A DNA stretch of 64,000 nucleotides from Oharaeibacter diazotrophicus (GCF_004362745.1 NZ_SNXY01000009.1:62001-126000), one strand, 5' to 3'. Counted from the stretch's first letter, positions 1-8,337 are shown. Program-made: numbers and translations. Notes: generated by a model not told the origin, from the sequence alone.

Positions 1-305
1 ACGTGAAGAAGGGCACGCTGATCTACGACGACGTCACCGGCTACGAGCTCGAGAAGTTCATCGAGAAGGTCCGGCCCGACCTGGTCGGTTCCGGCATCAA
101 GGAGAAGTACCCGGTGCAGAAGATGGGCATCCCGTTCCGTCAGATGCACAGCTGGGACTATTCCGGCCCCTACCACGGCTACGACGGTTTCGCGATCTTC
201 GCCCGCGACATGGACCTCGCCATCAACAACCCCGTCTGGGGCCTGATGAAGGCGCCGTGGAAGAAGGACGCCGAACCCGCGCCGACGCTCGTCGCCGCGG
301 AGTGA
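1..305 (+). CDS. nifD: nitrogenase MoFe protein alpha chain, 3' fragment
   Basis: This is the last ~100 codons of the nitrogenase MoFe protein alpha subunit, which with NifK holds FeMo-cofactor and the P-cluster in the cytoplasm. The reading frame is open from the window edge, so the gene is cut by the boundary rather than truncated. The visible C-terminus has the family-typical stretch [19 protein letters not shown], which includes the alpha-His442-type residue that ligates Mo of FeMo-cofactor (family knowledge), followed by the [12 protein letters not shown] tail. The GTG at position 3 is not a real start. nifK follows 140 bp downstream with no terminator between them, so both should share one nifHDK transcript from a promoter left of the window. 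Confidence 0.97.
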   Translation, partial: VKKGTLIYDDVTGYELEKFIEKVRPDLVGSGIKEKYPVQKMGIPFRQMHSWDYSGPYHGYDGFAIFARDMDLAINNPVWGLMKAPWKKDAEPAPTLVAAE

Positions 306-445
306 TACCTGGCCGGGTCGCCCGAGACCCGGCCACCAACTTCCCCCTCTGGACACGACCCGCCCCGCGCCGGCCCGCCGGCCGCGACCGCCCCTCCTTT
401 GCCCGAGCCGCCGTATGGCGCGGCCGCACCCGAAGGATCAGACCC

Positions 446-1987
446 ATGCCGCAGTCCGCCGAAAAGGTGCTCGACCACGCACCGCTGTTCCGCGAGCCCG
501 AATACAAGGACATGCTCGCCGCCAAGAAGGCCAATTTCGAGTGCGGCGTCTCCGACGCGCGCGTCACCGAGATCGCCGACTGGACGAAGTCCTGGGACTA
601 CCGGGAGAAGAACTTCGCCCGCGAGGCGCTGACCGTGAACCCGGCCAAGGCCTGCCAGCCGCTCGGCGCGGTGTTCGCCGCCGCCGGCTTCGAGCGGACG
701 ATGAGCTTCGTCCACGGCTCGCAGGGCTGCGTCGCCTACTACCGCTCGCACCTGTCGCGCCACTTCAAGGAGCCGTCGTCCGCGGTTTCGTCGTCGATGA
801 CCGAGGACGCCGCGGTGTTCGGCGGCCTCAACAACATGGTCGACGGCCTCGCCAACACCTATTCGCTCTACGCGCCGAAGATGATCGCGGTCTCGACCAC
901 CTGCATGGCGGAGGTGATCGGCGACGACCTGCACTCCTTCATTCAGACCGCCAAGGACAAGGGCTCGGTGCCGCAGTCCTTCGACGTGCCGTTCGCGCAC
1001 ACGCCGGCCTTCGTCGGCAGCCACGTCGACGGCTACGACAACATGGTCAAGGGCGTGCTCGAGCACTTCTGGAAGGGCCGGACCCGTTCGGAAGTGAAGG
1101 GCAAGGTCGCGATCATCCCCGGCTTCGACGGCTACTGCGTCGGCAACAACCGCGAGCTCAAGCGCCTGCTCGACCTGATGGGCGTCGACTACGTGCTCAT
1201 CGGCGATGCCTCCGACCAGTTCGACACCCCCGCCGACGGCGAATTCCGCATGTACGACGGCGGCACGCGCCTCGAGGACGTCGCCGGCGCGCAGGACGCC
1301 GAATACGTCCTGTCGCTGCAGTCCTGGTGCACCCGCCGGACGCTGGAATACGCCGCGACCTTCGGGATCAAGACCGCGTCCTTCCACTACCCGATGGGCA
1401 TCCAGGCCACCGACGAGCTGCTGCTGAAGCTCTCGGAGATCTCCGGCAAGCCGATCCCGGCCGAGATCGAGCGCGAGCGCGGCCGCCTCGTCGACGCCAT
1501 GGCCGACAGCCAGGCCCATCTGCACGGCAAGAAATACGCGATCTACGGCGACCCCGACTTCGCCACCGCCTTCACCCGCTTCGTGCTGGAGACCGGCGGC
1601 GAGCCGACCCACGTGCTCTCGACCAACGGCACGAAGCACTGGGAGGAGGAACTGCAGCCGGTGCTCGACGCCTCGCCCTTCGGGCGGGACGCCACGATCT
1701 ACCCGCTGAAGGACCTCTGGCACATGCGCTCGCTGCTGTTCACCGAGAAGGTCGACTTCCTGGTCGGCAACAGCTACGGCAAGTATCTCGAGCGCGACAC
1801 CGGCACCCCGTTGATCCGCCTGACCTTCCCGGTGTTCGACCGCCACCACCACCACCGCTTCCCGCTGTGGGGCTACCAGGGTGGCCTGCGCGTGCTGACC
1901 ACGCTGCTCGACAAGGTCTTCGACACCCTCGACCGCGAGACCATGGATCCGGGTGTCACGGACTACAGCTACGACCTGACCCGCTGA
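446..1987 (+). CDS. nifK: nitrogenase MoFe protein beta chain
   Basis: Beta subunit of dinitrogenase, 513 aa. It carries the [8Fe-7S] P-cluster between the Fe protein and FeMo-cofactor. The start is the ATG at 446, preceded by AAGGA and opening [15 protein letters not shown]; the frame stays open upstream, but that extension reads as non-Nif sequence. P-cluster cysteines fall at residues 70, 95 and 153, identical to Azotobacter vinelandii numbering. Because this numbering is gap-free, two differences can be read directly: residue 188 is Ala (Ser in A. vinelandii) and residue 99 is Tyr (Phe in A. vinelandii). This matches the tyrosine-ligated P-cluster described for Gluconacetobacter diazotrophicus. 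The HGSQGC motif and the [15 protein letters not shown]-terminal block are intact. A strong hairpin terminator follows. Confidence 0.98.
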   Translation: MPQSAEKVLDHAPLFREPEYKDMLAAKKANFECGVSDARVTEIADWTKSWDYREKNFAREALTVNPAKACQPLGAVFAAAGFERTMSFVHGSQGCVAYYRSHLSRHFKEPSSAVSSSMTEDAAVFGGLNNMVDGLANTYSLYAPKMIAVSTTCMAEVIGDDLHSFIQTAKDKGSVPQSFDVPFAHTPAFVGSHVDGYDNMVKGVLEHFWKGRTRSEVKGKVAIIPGFDGYCVGNNRELKRLLDLMGVDYVLIGDASDQFDTPADGEFRMYDGGTRLEDVAGAQDAEYVLSLQSWCTRRTLEYAATFGIKTASFHYPMGIQATDELLLKLSEISGKPIPAEIERERGRLVDAMADSQAHLHGKKYAIYGDPDFATAFTRFVLETGGEPTHVLSTNGTKHWEEELQPVLDASPFGRDATIYPLKDLWHMRSLLFTEKVDFLVGNSYGKYLERDTGTPLIRLTFPVFDRHHHHRFPLWGYQGGLRVLTTLLDKVFDTLDRETMDPGVTDYSYDLTR

Positions 1988-2017
1988 CGCGGCAGAGGGT
2001 TCGACGAGCGACGGCGG

Positions 2018-2042
2018 CGGCCGGGCGAGAGCCCGGCCGTTT
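2018..2042 (+). terminator. terminator of the nifHDK transcript
   Basis: A perfect 9-bp GC-rich stem, CGGCCGGGC / GCCCGGCCG with loop GAGA, is followed immediately by TTT. It lies 31 bp after the nifK stop and separates nifHDK from the toxin-antitoxin pair and the nifE unit. Confidence 0.75.
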
Positions 2043-2112
2043 GCATTGGGACTGCCGGGCGCGTTGACGTACGTCCGCGTGGCTCCCATTCTGAGGAGCA
2101 GGACAACGCGCG

Positions 2113-2481
2113 GTGCGGGCGATGGACATCACGCTGAACGAGGCGAAGACGCGGCTCGACGAACTGGCGGCGCGCGCCCGCGCCGGCGAGACGATCGTCC
2201 TGACCGCCCCCGGTGAGCCCTCCCTGGTGATGACTCGCGACGACGGCACCGCACGTACAACCGGCGCAAACCGGTTGGCGCCGGACGGGACGATCGAGCG
2301 CTTCAACTCGGTCGACGGACTGTTCTCCGCGGCCAGGCCTCCGACCACGGAGGAGAAGGCGCGCCGTCGCCGTCTGCTGGAGGACTTGGCCGCGTCCGTC
2401 CGGGCCGGCGATCTCCGCTTCAAGACCGACGGCGCGCGCTCCCAGGACTTCCTCTACGACGACGATGGAATGCCGGGATGA
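2113..2481 (+). CDS. Phd/YefM-type antitoxin (of vapBC-like pair)
   Basis: Predicted antitoxin of 122 aa. The N-terminal ~45 residues have the Phd/YefM fold signature (MDITLNEAKTRLDELAARA, then GETIVLTAPGEPSLVM). The C-terminal half is charged and probably forms the toxin-binding tail. GAGGAG at 2093-2098 favours the GTG at 2113, but an in-frame ATG at 2122 (MDITLNEAK) is an alternative start. Its stop overlaps the toxin start (ATGA, 2478-2481), the translational coupling usual for such pairs. A 10-bp palindrome GACGTACGTC at 2066-2075, just upstream, could be its operator (inference). The pair is inserted between the nifK terminator and the nifE promoter. Confidence 0.8.
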   Translation: MRAMDITLNEAKTRLDELAARARAGETIVLTAPGEPSLVMTRDDGTARTTGANRLAPDGTIERFNSVDGLFSAARPPTTEEKARRRRLLEDLAASVRAGDLRFKTDGARSQDFLYDDDGMPG

Positions 2482-2873
2482 TCGTCGTCGACACGTCGGC
2501 CCTCGTCGCCATCCTCTGCGACGAGCCCGAGGCCGTGCGCTGCCGGGACGTGCTCGAGAACGCCGACCTGTGCGTCATATCGGCCGGCACGTTCCAGGAG
2601 CTCCTGATCGTCGCCGCCGGCCGCGGCCTGGAAGAACCTGCACGCCGGCTCGTCGCCGGCATGCGGATGGTGGTCGTCGACGTCACCGAGGAACTCGCGG
2701 AACTGGGATCGCGGTGCTACCGGCGCTGGGGCAAGGGCGCCCATCCCGCACGGCTCAACTTCGGCGACTGCTTCGCCTACGCGGTGGCGGAGAAATGGGG
2801 CCTTCCACTCCTGTACGTGGGCGACGACTTCGCCCGCACCGACATCCGCAGCGCGCTCGATCCGGCGACCTGA
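2478..2873 (+). CDS. vapC: VapC-family PIN-domain toxin
   Basis: Predicted PIN-domain ribonuclease toxin, 131 aa. The acidic residues of the PIN active site are recognisable: Asp in the N-terminal VVDTSALVAIL, Glu in TFQELL, Asp in NFGDCFAYAVAE, and DD in the C-terminal VGDDFARTD. The protein begins four bases before the end of the antitoxin gene (ATGA overlap), so the two form one operon. VapC toxins cleave tRNA or rRNA when freed from antitoxin (family knowledge); the target here cannot be read. The nifE sigma-54 promoter starts ~150 bp downstream, so the toxin is not an obvious part of the nif transcript. Confidence 0.85.
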   Translation: MIVVDTSALVAILCDEPEAVRCRDVLENADLCVISAGTFQELLIVAAGRGLEEPARRLVAGMRMVVVDVTEELAELGSRCYRRWGKGAHPARLNFGDCFAYAVAEKWGLPLLYVGDDFARTDIRSALDPAT

Positions 2874-3022
2874 GACCATCGTCGGTGGCCCGTCCGCTGG
2901 TGGCGCGATCCGGACACGGCGCACGTCGCAATCCCGACAGAGGGTGTCGCACGGCGGCGCCAATCACTCGGAGTGGAGACGCAACCCTTTGACTTCATAA
3001 CGGTTTCTTGCATTCGCCACCC

Positions 3023-3038
3023 TGGCATCCCACTTGCT
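3023..3038 (+). promoter_or_regulatory. sigma-54 (-24/-12) promoter for nifE operon
   Basis: TGGCAT-N5-TTGCT matches the sigma-54 consensus TGGCAC-N5-TTGCW with one mismatch and exact GG-N10-GC spacing. It lies 42 bp before the nifE start. An imperfect NifA site, TGG-N10-ACA (2901-2916), lies ~107 bp upstream of the -24 element. Confidence 0.85.
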
Positions 3039-3079
3039 CCTCCCCTCCGCGACCCCCGCGGCAGGACGGAGCCGGCGCG

Positions 3080-4636
3080 ATGACACAGCAAGCCAGGATC
3101 CAGGACGCCTTCCACGAGCCGGCCTGCGAGAAGAACGCGGCCAAGGACGAGAAGGCGCGCAAGAAGGGTTGCTCGAAGCCGCTGACGCCGGGCGCCGCCG
3201 CCGGCGGCTGCGCCTTCGACGGCGCCAAGATCGTGCTGCAGCCGATCACGGACGCCGCCCATCTCGTGCACGGACCGCTCGCCTGCGAGGGCAACGGCTA
3301 CGACAACCGCCACGCCGCTTCGTCGGGCCCGACGATCTACCGGACCGGCTTCACCACCGACCTCTCCGAACTCGACGTGGTGATGGGCCAGGGCGAGAAG
3401 AAGCTCTACCGGGCGATCCGCGAGATCGTCGAGACGCACCGGCCGCCGGCCGTGTTCGTCTATTCCACCTGCGTCACCGCGCTGATCGGCGACGACATCG
3501 AGGCGGTGTGCCGGGCCGCGGCGGAGAAGTTCGCAACGCCGGTGGTGCCGGTGATCGCACCCGGCTTCGCCGGCGCCAAGCAACTCGGCAACAAGCTGGC
3601 CGGACAGACGCTGTTCGACCACGTGATCGGCACGCGCGAGCCCGACGACGCCGGCCCGACCGACGTCAACGTCATCGGCGAGTACAACCTCTCCGGCGAG
3701 CTCTGGCAGGTGAAGCCGCTGTTCGAGCGGCTCGGCATCCGCCTCCGGGCCTGCATCACCGGCGACGCCCGCTACGCCGACGTCGCCGCCGCGCACACGG
3801 CGCGGGTCAACATGATGGTGTGCTCGGCCGCGCTGATCAATCTCGCCCGCAAGATGGAGGAGCGCTGGGGAATCCCCTATTTCGAGGGCTCCTTCTACGG
3901 CGTCGAGGACACCTCGGACGCCCTGCGCCGGACCGCGCGGCTGCTGGTCTCCCGCGGCGCGGACCCGGCGCTGATCGAGCGCACCGAGGCGCTGATCGCC
4001 GAGGAGGAGGCGCGGGTGTGGCGGCGGCTCGCGCCCTATCGGCCGCTGCTCGAGGGCCGGCGGGTGCTGCTCTACACCGGCGGCGTCAAATCGTGGTCCG
4101 TGGTCTCGGCCCTGATGGAAATGGGCATGGAGATCGTCGGCACCTCGGTGCGCAAGTCCACCCCGGAGGACAAGGCCCGCATCAAGCAACTGATGAAGGA
4201 CGACCCGCACATGTTCGAGGCGATCGCGCCGCGCGACATGTACCGGATGCTGAAGGACGGCGAGGCCGACATCATGTTGTCCGGCGGGCGCACCCAGTTC
4301 ATCGCCCTGAAGGCGCGGACGCCCTGGATGGACATCAACCAGGAGCGCCACGACGCCTTCGCCGGCTACGACGGCATGGTCGAGATGATCGCCAAGATCG
4401 CCGGCGCGATCCACAACCCGGTCTGGGCGGCCGTCCGCCGGCCGGCGCCGTGGGACGCCCCGCGCCCGGCCGAGGACCTCGCCGCGCCGAACTGGCAGGC
4501 CGAAGCGCTGCTGGCGCCGGCCCACGGCGGCCCGGTGCTCGCCGACGCGCCCGCCGACGACGACCCGCCGGCGCCGGACGGCGCCTTCCTCAAGGCCTTC
4601 AAGGGCTCCGACGCCCAGGAACTCGGGGAGTGCTGA
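3080..4636 (+). CDS. nifE: FeMo-cofactor scaffold protein NifE
   Basis: NifE (518 aa) forms the NifE2N2 scaffold on which the NifB-derived Fe-S-C precursor is matured by Mo and homocitrate insertion before transfer to apo-MoFe protein. The start ATG at 3080 is preceded by AGGACGGAG and gives MTQQARIQDAFHEPAC. A Cys-rich N-terminus (PACEKNAAKDEKARKKGCSKPLTPG) is typical of NifE. Conserved cluster-region cysteines appear in AAAGGCAFDGAK, HGPLACEGNGYDNRH and VYSTCVTALIGDDI, and the C-terminal half contains YTGGVKSWSVV and the LSGGRTQFIAL block. A 40-50 residue Pro/Ala-rich tail extends beyond the core. The stop codon overlaps the nifN start (ATGA at 4633-4638 region), so the two are coupled. Confidence 0.97.
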   Translation: MTQQARIQDAFHEPACEKNAAKDEKARKKGCSKPLTPGAAAGGCAFDGAKIVLQPITDAAHLVHGPLACEGNGYDNRHAASSGPTIYRTGFTTDLSELDVVMGQGEKKLYRAIREIVETHRPPAVFVYSTCVTALIGDDIEAVCRAAAEKFATPVVPVIAPGFAGAKQLGNKLAGQTLFDHVIGTREPDDAGPTDVNVIGEYNLSGELWQVKPLFERLGIRLRACITGDARYADVAAAHTARVNMMVCSAALINLARKMEERWGIPYFEGSFYGVEDTSDALRRTARLLVSRGADPALIERTEALIAEEEARVWRRLAPYRPLLEGRRVLLYTGGVKSWSVVSALMEMGMEIVGTSVRKSTPEDKARIKQLMKDDPHMFEAIAPRDMYRMLKDGEADIMLSGGRTQFIALKARTPWMDINQERHDAFAGYDGMVEMIAKIAGAIHNPVWAAVRRPAPWDAPRPAEDLAAPNWQAEALLAPAHGGPVLADAPADDDPPAPDGAFLKAFKGSDAQELGEC

Positions 4637-6015
4637 TGTCGATCGTCGTCCCGCGCGCCAAGTCGGCATCCGTCAACCCGCTGAAGCAGTCGGCGCCGCT
4701 CGGCGCGGCGATGGCCTATCTCGGCGTCGAGGGCGCCGTGCCGCTGTTCCACGGCAGCCAGGGCTGCACCGCCTTCGCACTGGTGGCGATGGTGCGCCAC
4801 TTCAAGGAGACGATCCCGATCCAGACCACCGCCATGAACGAGGTCTCGACCATCCTCGGCGGTGCCGACCACCTCGAGGAGGCGCTGCTCAACCTCAAGA
4901 CCCGGATGAAGCCGAAGCTGATCGGCATCGCCTCGACCGCCCTCACCGAGACGCGCGGCGAGGACATGGCGGGCGAAGTCGGCGAGATCCTGCGCCGGCG
5001 CGCCGCCGACCTCGACGGCACCACCGTGGTGTTCGCCTCGACGCCCGACTTCACCGGCGCGCTCGAGGAGGGCTGGGCGGCGGCGACGAGCGCGGTGATC
5101 GCCGCGCTGGTGCCGGAGGGCGACGCCGCCGGGCGCGATCCGACGGCGGTCAACATCCTCGCGGGGCAGCATCTGACGCCGGGCGACGTCGAGGCCCTGC
5201 GCGACCTCGCCGAGAGCTTCGGGCTCGTGCCGACCATCCTGCCGGACATCTCGCTGTCGCTCGACGGCACGGTGCCGGACGCCTGGGTGCCGACCAGCTA
5301 CGGCGGCACCTCGCGCGCGGCGATCGCCGGGATGGGCCGGGCGGCGGTGACGCTGGCGATCGGCGAACACATGGCGGCACCGGGCCGGCTGCTCGAACGC
5401 AGGACCGGCGTGCCCTGCCGGGTGCTGCCGGCGGTGACCGGCCTCGAGGACTGCGACCGGCTGGTCGTGGCCCTCGCCGAGCTCTCCGGGCGGCCGGTGC
5501 CGGAGCGGCTGAAACGCGAGCGCTCGCGCCTCGTCGACGCCATGCTGGACGGCCACCTGATCGTCGGCGGCCGCGCCGCGGTGGTGGCGGCCGAACCGGA
5601 CCTGCTCTACGCCGTGACGCGACTGATCGCCGAGCTCGGCGGGCGGATCGTGGGCGCGGTGACGACGGCGGTCGGCTCCAGGGCGCTGGAGCGCATCCCC
5701 GCCGCCGACGTGCTGATCGGCGACCTCGGCGACCTCGAGCGGCTCGCCGCCGAACACGGCGCCGACCTGATCGCCACCCACAGCCACGGCCGGCGCGCCG
5801 CCGAGCGGCTGCACCGCCCGCATCTCAGGATCGGCTTCCCGATCTTCGACCGGCTCGGTGCCCAGCACCGCGTGAGCGTCGGCTACGCCGGGACGCGCGA
5901 CCTGATCTTCGAGATCGCCAACCTGTTGCAGTCCGGCGACCACGCCCCGACCCCCGCCGACCTCGATCCCTTCCGCGACCGCGCCGCGGACGCCCCGACG
6001 CCGAGGAGCCACTGA
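4636..6015 (+). CDS. nifN: FeMo-cofactor scaffold protein NifN
   Basis: NifN (459 aa) is the beta-like partner of NifE in the cofactor-maturation scaffold. The start ATG shares its A with the nifE TGA, giving MSIVVPRAKSASVNPLKQSAPLG. Recognisable family blocks are PLFHGSQGCTAFALV with the conserved Cys (~residue 44), HFKETIPIQTTAMNEVSTILGG, and GFPIFDRLGAQHRVSVGYAGT near the C-terminus. It ends four bases before nifX. Length and motifs are ordinary for alphaproteobacterial NifN, with no sign of disruption. Expression should follow the 3023 sigma-54 promoter as the second gene of the operon. Confidence 0.96.
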   Translation: MSIVVPRAKSASVNPLKQSAPLGAAMAYLGVEGAVPLFHGSQGCTAFALVAMVRHFKETIPIQTTAMNEVSTILGGADHLEEALLNLKTRMKPKLIGIASTALTETRGEDMAGEVGEILRRRAADLDGTTVVFASTPDFTGALEEGWAAATSAVIAALVPEGDAAGRDPTAVNILAGQHLTPGDVEALRDLAESFGLVPTILPDISLSLDGTVPDAWVPTSYGGTSRAAIAGMGRAAVTLAIGEHMAAPGRLLERRTGVPCRVLPAVTGLEDCDRLVVALAELSGRPVPERLKRERSRLVDAMLDGHLIVGGRAAVVAAEPDLLYAVTRLIAELGGRIVGAVTTAVGSRALERIPAADVLIGDLGDLERLAAEHGADLIATHSHGRRAAERLHRPHLRIGFPIFDRLGAQHRVSVGYAGTRDLIFEIANLLQSGDHAPTPADLDPFRDRAADAPTPRSH

Positions 6016-6019
6016 CACC

Positions 6020-6502
6020 ATGACGACGCGCCGCCTCTCGATCGCCGATGCCGACGCCGCCCCGCCGCTGGCGGGCCCGAAGATCCGGATCGCCATCGCC
6101 ACCCAGGACATGAAGGGGCTGAACGCCCACTTCGGCTCCGCCCGCCGCTTCGCCGTCTACGACGTCTCGGCCGCCGGCTGGGCCTTCGTCGAGGCGGTCG
6201 ACTTCTCCGACGTCTCCGACGAGAGCGGCAAACACCGCACCGAGGGCGACGACCGCATCGGCCCGAAGGTCGCCGCGCTCGCGGGCTGCCAGATCCTGTT
6301 CTGCCTCGCCATCGGCGGCCCGTCCGCGGCCAAGGTGGTGTCGGCGCGGATCCACCCGATCAAGGTGCCGGCGCCGGCGCCGATCGAGGAAGTGCTGGAG
6401 CGCACCCGCGCGATGCTCGCCGGCTCGCCGCCGCCGTGGCTGCGCAAGCTGCTCGCCGAGGCCGGCGTCGCCACCAAGCCCGCCTTCGACGCCGAGGACT
6501 GA
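6020..6502 (+). CDS. nifX: nitrogen fixation protein NifX
   Basis: NifX (160 aa) is a small dinitrogenase-iron-molybdenum-cofactor-binding-domain protein. It holds or ferries NifB-co/VK-cluster to NifEN (family knowledge). After an ~20-residue variable N-terminus the domain begins KIRIAIATQDMKGLNAHFGSARRF, the NifX/NifY/VnfY signature, and continues through LAGCQILFCLAIGGPSAAKVV. It follows nifN by four bases and belongs to the same transcript. The C-terminal ~35 residues (GSPPPWLRKLLAEAG) are typical of NifX rather than NifB or NafY. Confidence 0.95.
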   Translation: MTTRRLSIADADAAPPLAGPKIRIAIATQDMKGLNAHFGSARRFAVYDVSAAGWAFVEAVDFSDVSDESGKHRTEGDDRIGPKVAALAGCQILFCLAIGGPSAAKVVSARIHPIKVPAPAPIEEVLERTRAMLAGSPPPWLRKLLAEAGVATKPAFDAED

Positions 6503-6506
6503 GCCG

Positions 6507-6605
6507 ATGGCCGCCTTCGCCCTCCTGGCGCTCGTCGCCCTCGCCCCGTTCGTGCCGGGGCTCGAACCCGGCGCCCTGCGCCCGCCGCGCCGGCGGCGCC
6601 CGTGA
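6507..6605 (+). CDS. possible 32-aa hydrophobic peptide in nif operon
   Basis: A short frame begins with ATG four bases after the nifX stop and encodes [18 protein letters not shown] followed by a proline/arginine-rich end (LRPPRRRRP). A single hydrophobic segment with a basic tail would suit a tiny membrane peptide. Spacing to nifX mimics the nifN-nifX spacing, but there is no clear ribosome-binding site, and high-GC sequence readily yields such frames. Nothing is known to me with this sequence. Treat as tentative. Confidence 0.2.
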   Translation: MAAFALLALVALAPFVPGLEPGALRPPRRRRP

Positions 6606-6625
6606 CCCCTTCGGAGAGATCCACC

Positions 6626-7090
6626 ATGCTCGACGTCGCCGACCCCTCGACCGCCGCCCTGGCGGAGCCCTTCACCCGCACGCTGGTGCGGCTCCTGCGC
6701 GCCCAGGACACCCACGGCGCCTGGGACGCCAAGTCCGACGCGGAGATCCTGAAGCCCTTCGTGGTGACCCGCGAGGAGCGCCGGGCGATGCCGATCATCG
6801 GCGACCCCGACCCGGACGTGCTGTGGCGGATCGAGATGTTCTACACGGCCGTCGGCCTGCAGGTGGAGAGCGAGACCGGCGTGATGGCGGGGCCGATGAC
6901 GAAGATGAGCCACGAGGGCTTCGGCCGGCTGATCCTGATCGCCGGCAAGCTGATCGTGCTGTCGCGGCACCTGCGCGACGTCCACCGCTTCGGCTTCGAC
7001 GACCTCTCCGCCCTCGCGACCGAGGGCGCCAAGTGGGTCGCCAAGGCGCGGGCCGAGATCGAGGCCCACCCCGACGTCGCCCGCGCCTGA
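6626..7090 (+). CDS. NifX-associated nitrogen fixation protein (DUF269)
   Basis: A 154-aa protein of the DUF269/NifX-associated family, found almost only in nif clusters next to nifX. Its biochemical role is not settled; a part in FeMo-co assembly or FeS handling is inferred from context. GGAGAGA upstream selects the ATG at 6626 ([16 protein letters not shown]); an upstream in-frame GTG is less likely. Diagnostic stretches are [38 protein letters not shown] and [20 protein letters not shown]. It lies in the nifENX operon, before DUF683 and fdxB, the usual alphaproteobacterial order. Confidence 0.93.
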   Translation: MLDVADPSTAALAEPFTRTLVRLLRAQDTHGAWDAKSDAEILKPFVVTREERRAMPIIGDPDPDVLWRIEMFYTAVGLQVESETGVMAGPMTKMSHEGFGRLILIAGKLIVLSRHLRDVHRFGFDDLSALATEGAKWVAKARAEIEAHPDVARA

Positions 7091-7114
7091 GCCCAGCCTC
7101 CCGGAGACCTGTCC

Positions 7115-7315
7115 ATGTCCGAGATCGACGACCTCAAGGCGACGGTGAAGAAGCTGTCGCAGAAGGCGACCGCCATGAAGATGAACCTGCACGACCTCTC
7201 GGAGGAACTGCCGGTCGACTACGAGAAGATCCCGACGGTCGCCGCCGAGTGCTTCGAGGCGTTCAAGGCGCTGACCGAGGCGCGCGCCCGCCTGAAGGCG
7301 CTGGAAGGCGCCTGA
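7115..7315 (+). CDS. DUF683 / Rop-like nif-cluster protein
   Basis: A 66-aa mostly helical protein of the DUF683 (Rop-like, CCE_0567) family. It begins MSEIDDLKATVKKLSQKATAMKMNLHDL and continues EELPVDYEKIPTVAAECFEAF, the family core. Members form helical hairpins and occur next to DUF269 genes in diazotrophs; a metal-binding role has been suggested, but the function is unproven. It has the standard position between the DUF269 gene and fdxB, with ~25-30 bp spacers suggesting one transcript. Confidence 0.9.
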   Translation: MSEIDDLKATVKKLSQKATAMKMNLHDLSEELPVDYEKIPTVAAECFEAFKALTEARARLKALEGA

Positions 7316-7347
7316 CCCGTTCCCCTCCCCCCGCGGAGACGATCCCG

Positions 7348-7662
7348 ATGTCCTTCACCACCCGCGACGGCTCGGCCTGGACGCCGTCCTATCTGACCGC
7401 CATCGACGCGCGCACCTGCATCGGCTGCGGCCGTTGCTACAAGGTCTGCTCGCGCGACGTCATGCACCTCCACGGCGTCGACGAAGCCGGCACCATCCTC
7501 GGCAAGATCGAGGACGGCTCCGACGAGGACTTCGACGGCGAACTCAACCGCTCGATCATGGTGCTCGACCGCGCCGGCGCCTGCATCGGCTGCGGCGCCT
7601 GCGCCCGGGTCTGCCCGAAGGGGTGCCAGACCCACACGCCGGCGGACCGGCTGGCGGCCTGA
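7348..7662 (+). CDS. fdxB: nif-specific ferredoxin III (2[4Fe-4S])
   Basis: A 104-aa ferredoxin of the nif-specific FdxB/ferredoxin III type. Two cluster motifs are complete: CIGCGRCYKVC near residue 26 and CIGCGACARVCPKGC near residue 79. They are separated by a long acidic insert (EDGSDEDFDGELN) typical of this family. It probably donates electrons to nitrogenase or to cofactor biosynthesis. The start ATG at 7348 gives MSFTTRDGSAWTPSYL; the frame is open further upstream, but that part overlaps the DUF683 gene and carries no ferredoxin sequence. nifQ follows 25 bp downstream. Confidence 0.95.
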   Translation: MSFTTRDGSAWTPSYLTAIDARTCIGCGRCYKVCSRDVMHLHGVDEAGTILGKIEDGSDEDFDGELNRSIMVLDRAGACIGCGACARVCPKGCQTHTPADRLAA

Positions 7663-7687
7663 TCCACGTCGAGGGGGAGGCCGCGCG

Positions 7688-8302
7688 ATGTCGACGATCC
7701 CGATGCCCGAGACGGGCGGGGAGCAGCGGCCGGCCCAGGGCCGCCGGCTCTCGCCGCGCACGGCCGACGCGCTCCGGCGCGTCGTCGTCCTCGCCGCCGC
7801 CGAGGCGCGCGACCGTGGCGAGCCGATCGCGGGCCGGCTCGGCCTTACCCGCCGCGACGTCGCGGCGATCCTCGCCGCCCTGCCCGACCTCGCCGCCGTG
7901 GTCGGCGATCTCGCGCTCGGCGCCGACCACGTGCCCGACGAGGAGGAGGACCAGGTCCGCCTGCTCCTGACGATCTCCCTCGCCGACGAGGGCGACGACG
8001 GCCGGCGCATGGCCGCGATCATGGCCCGGCGGGCGATGGAGCCCGACCACCTCTGGCAGGACATGGGTCTCGCCTGCCGCGGCGACCTCTCGGCGCTGAT
8101 CGCCGAACTGTTCCCCGCACTCCACGCCCGCAACACCCGGTCGATGCGCTGGAAGAAGTTCTTCTACCGCGAACTCTGCGAGGCCGAGGGCTTCGTGCTG
8201 TGCGCCGCGCCGAGCTGCGGCGCCTGCGCCGACCACGCCGCCTGCTTCGGCCCGGAGGACGGCGAGAGCCGCCTCGCCGAGATCCGCCGCGCCGCGAACT
8301 GA
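7688..8302 (+). CDS. nifQ: molybdenum donor protein NifQ
   Basis: NifQ (204 aa) is an iron-sulfur protein that presents molybdenum to the NifEN scaffold. The C-terminus shows the family cysteine motif C-x4-C-x2-C-x5-C (CAAPSCGACADHAAC), ligating a [Mo-Fe-S] cluster by family knowledge. The core includes LWQDMGLACRGDLSALI and NTRSMRWKKFFYRELCEAEG, both diagnostic of NifQ. The first ~25 residues (to RRLSPRTADAL) are low-complexity and variable. It is the last gene of the nifENX unit; a palindromic repeat block follows instead of a simple terminator. Confidence 0.95.
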   Translation: MSTIPMPETGGEQRPAQGRRLSPRTADALRRVVVLAAAEARDRGEPIAGRLGLTRRDVAAILAALPDLAAVVGDLALGADHVPDEEEDQVRLLLTISLADEGDDGRRMAAIMARRAMEPDHLWQDMGLACRGDLSALIAELFPALHARNTRSMRWKKFFYRELCEAEGFVLCAAPSCGACADHAACFGPEDGESRLAEIRRAAN

Positions 8303-8337
8303 CACGGGTTGCGTCAAGTCCCGTCCCGCCGGCCGGC

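Noticed and set aside
179-2089. Long open frame antisense to nifK
   Set aside because: It is opposite a certain nif gene, has Arg/Val-rich composition typical of antisense high-GC frames, and shows no domain motif. Similar long shadows opposite nifN, kdp and the chemoreceptors were dropped for the same reason.
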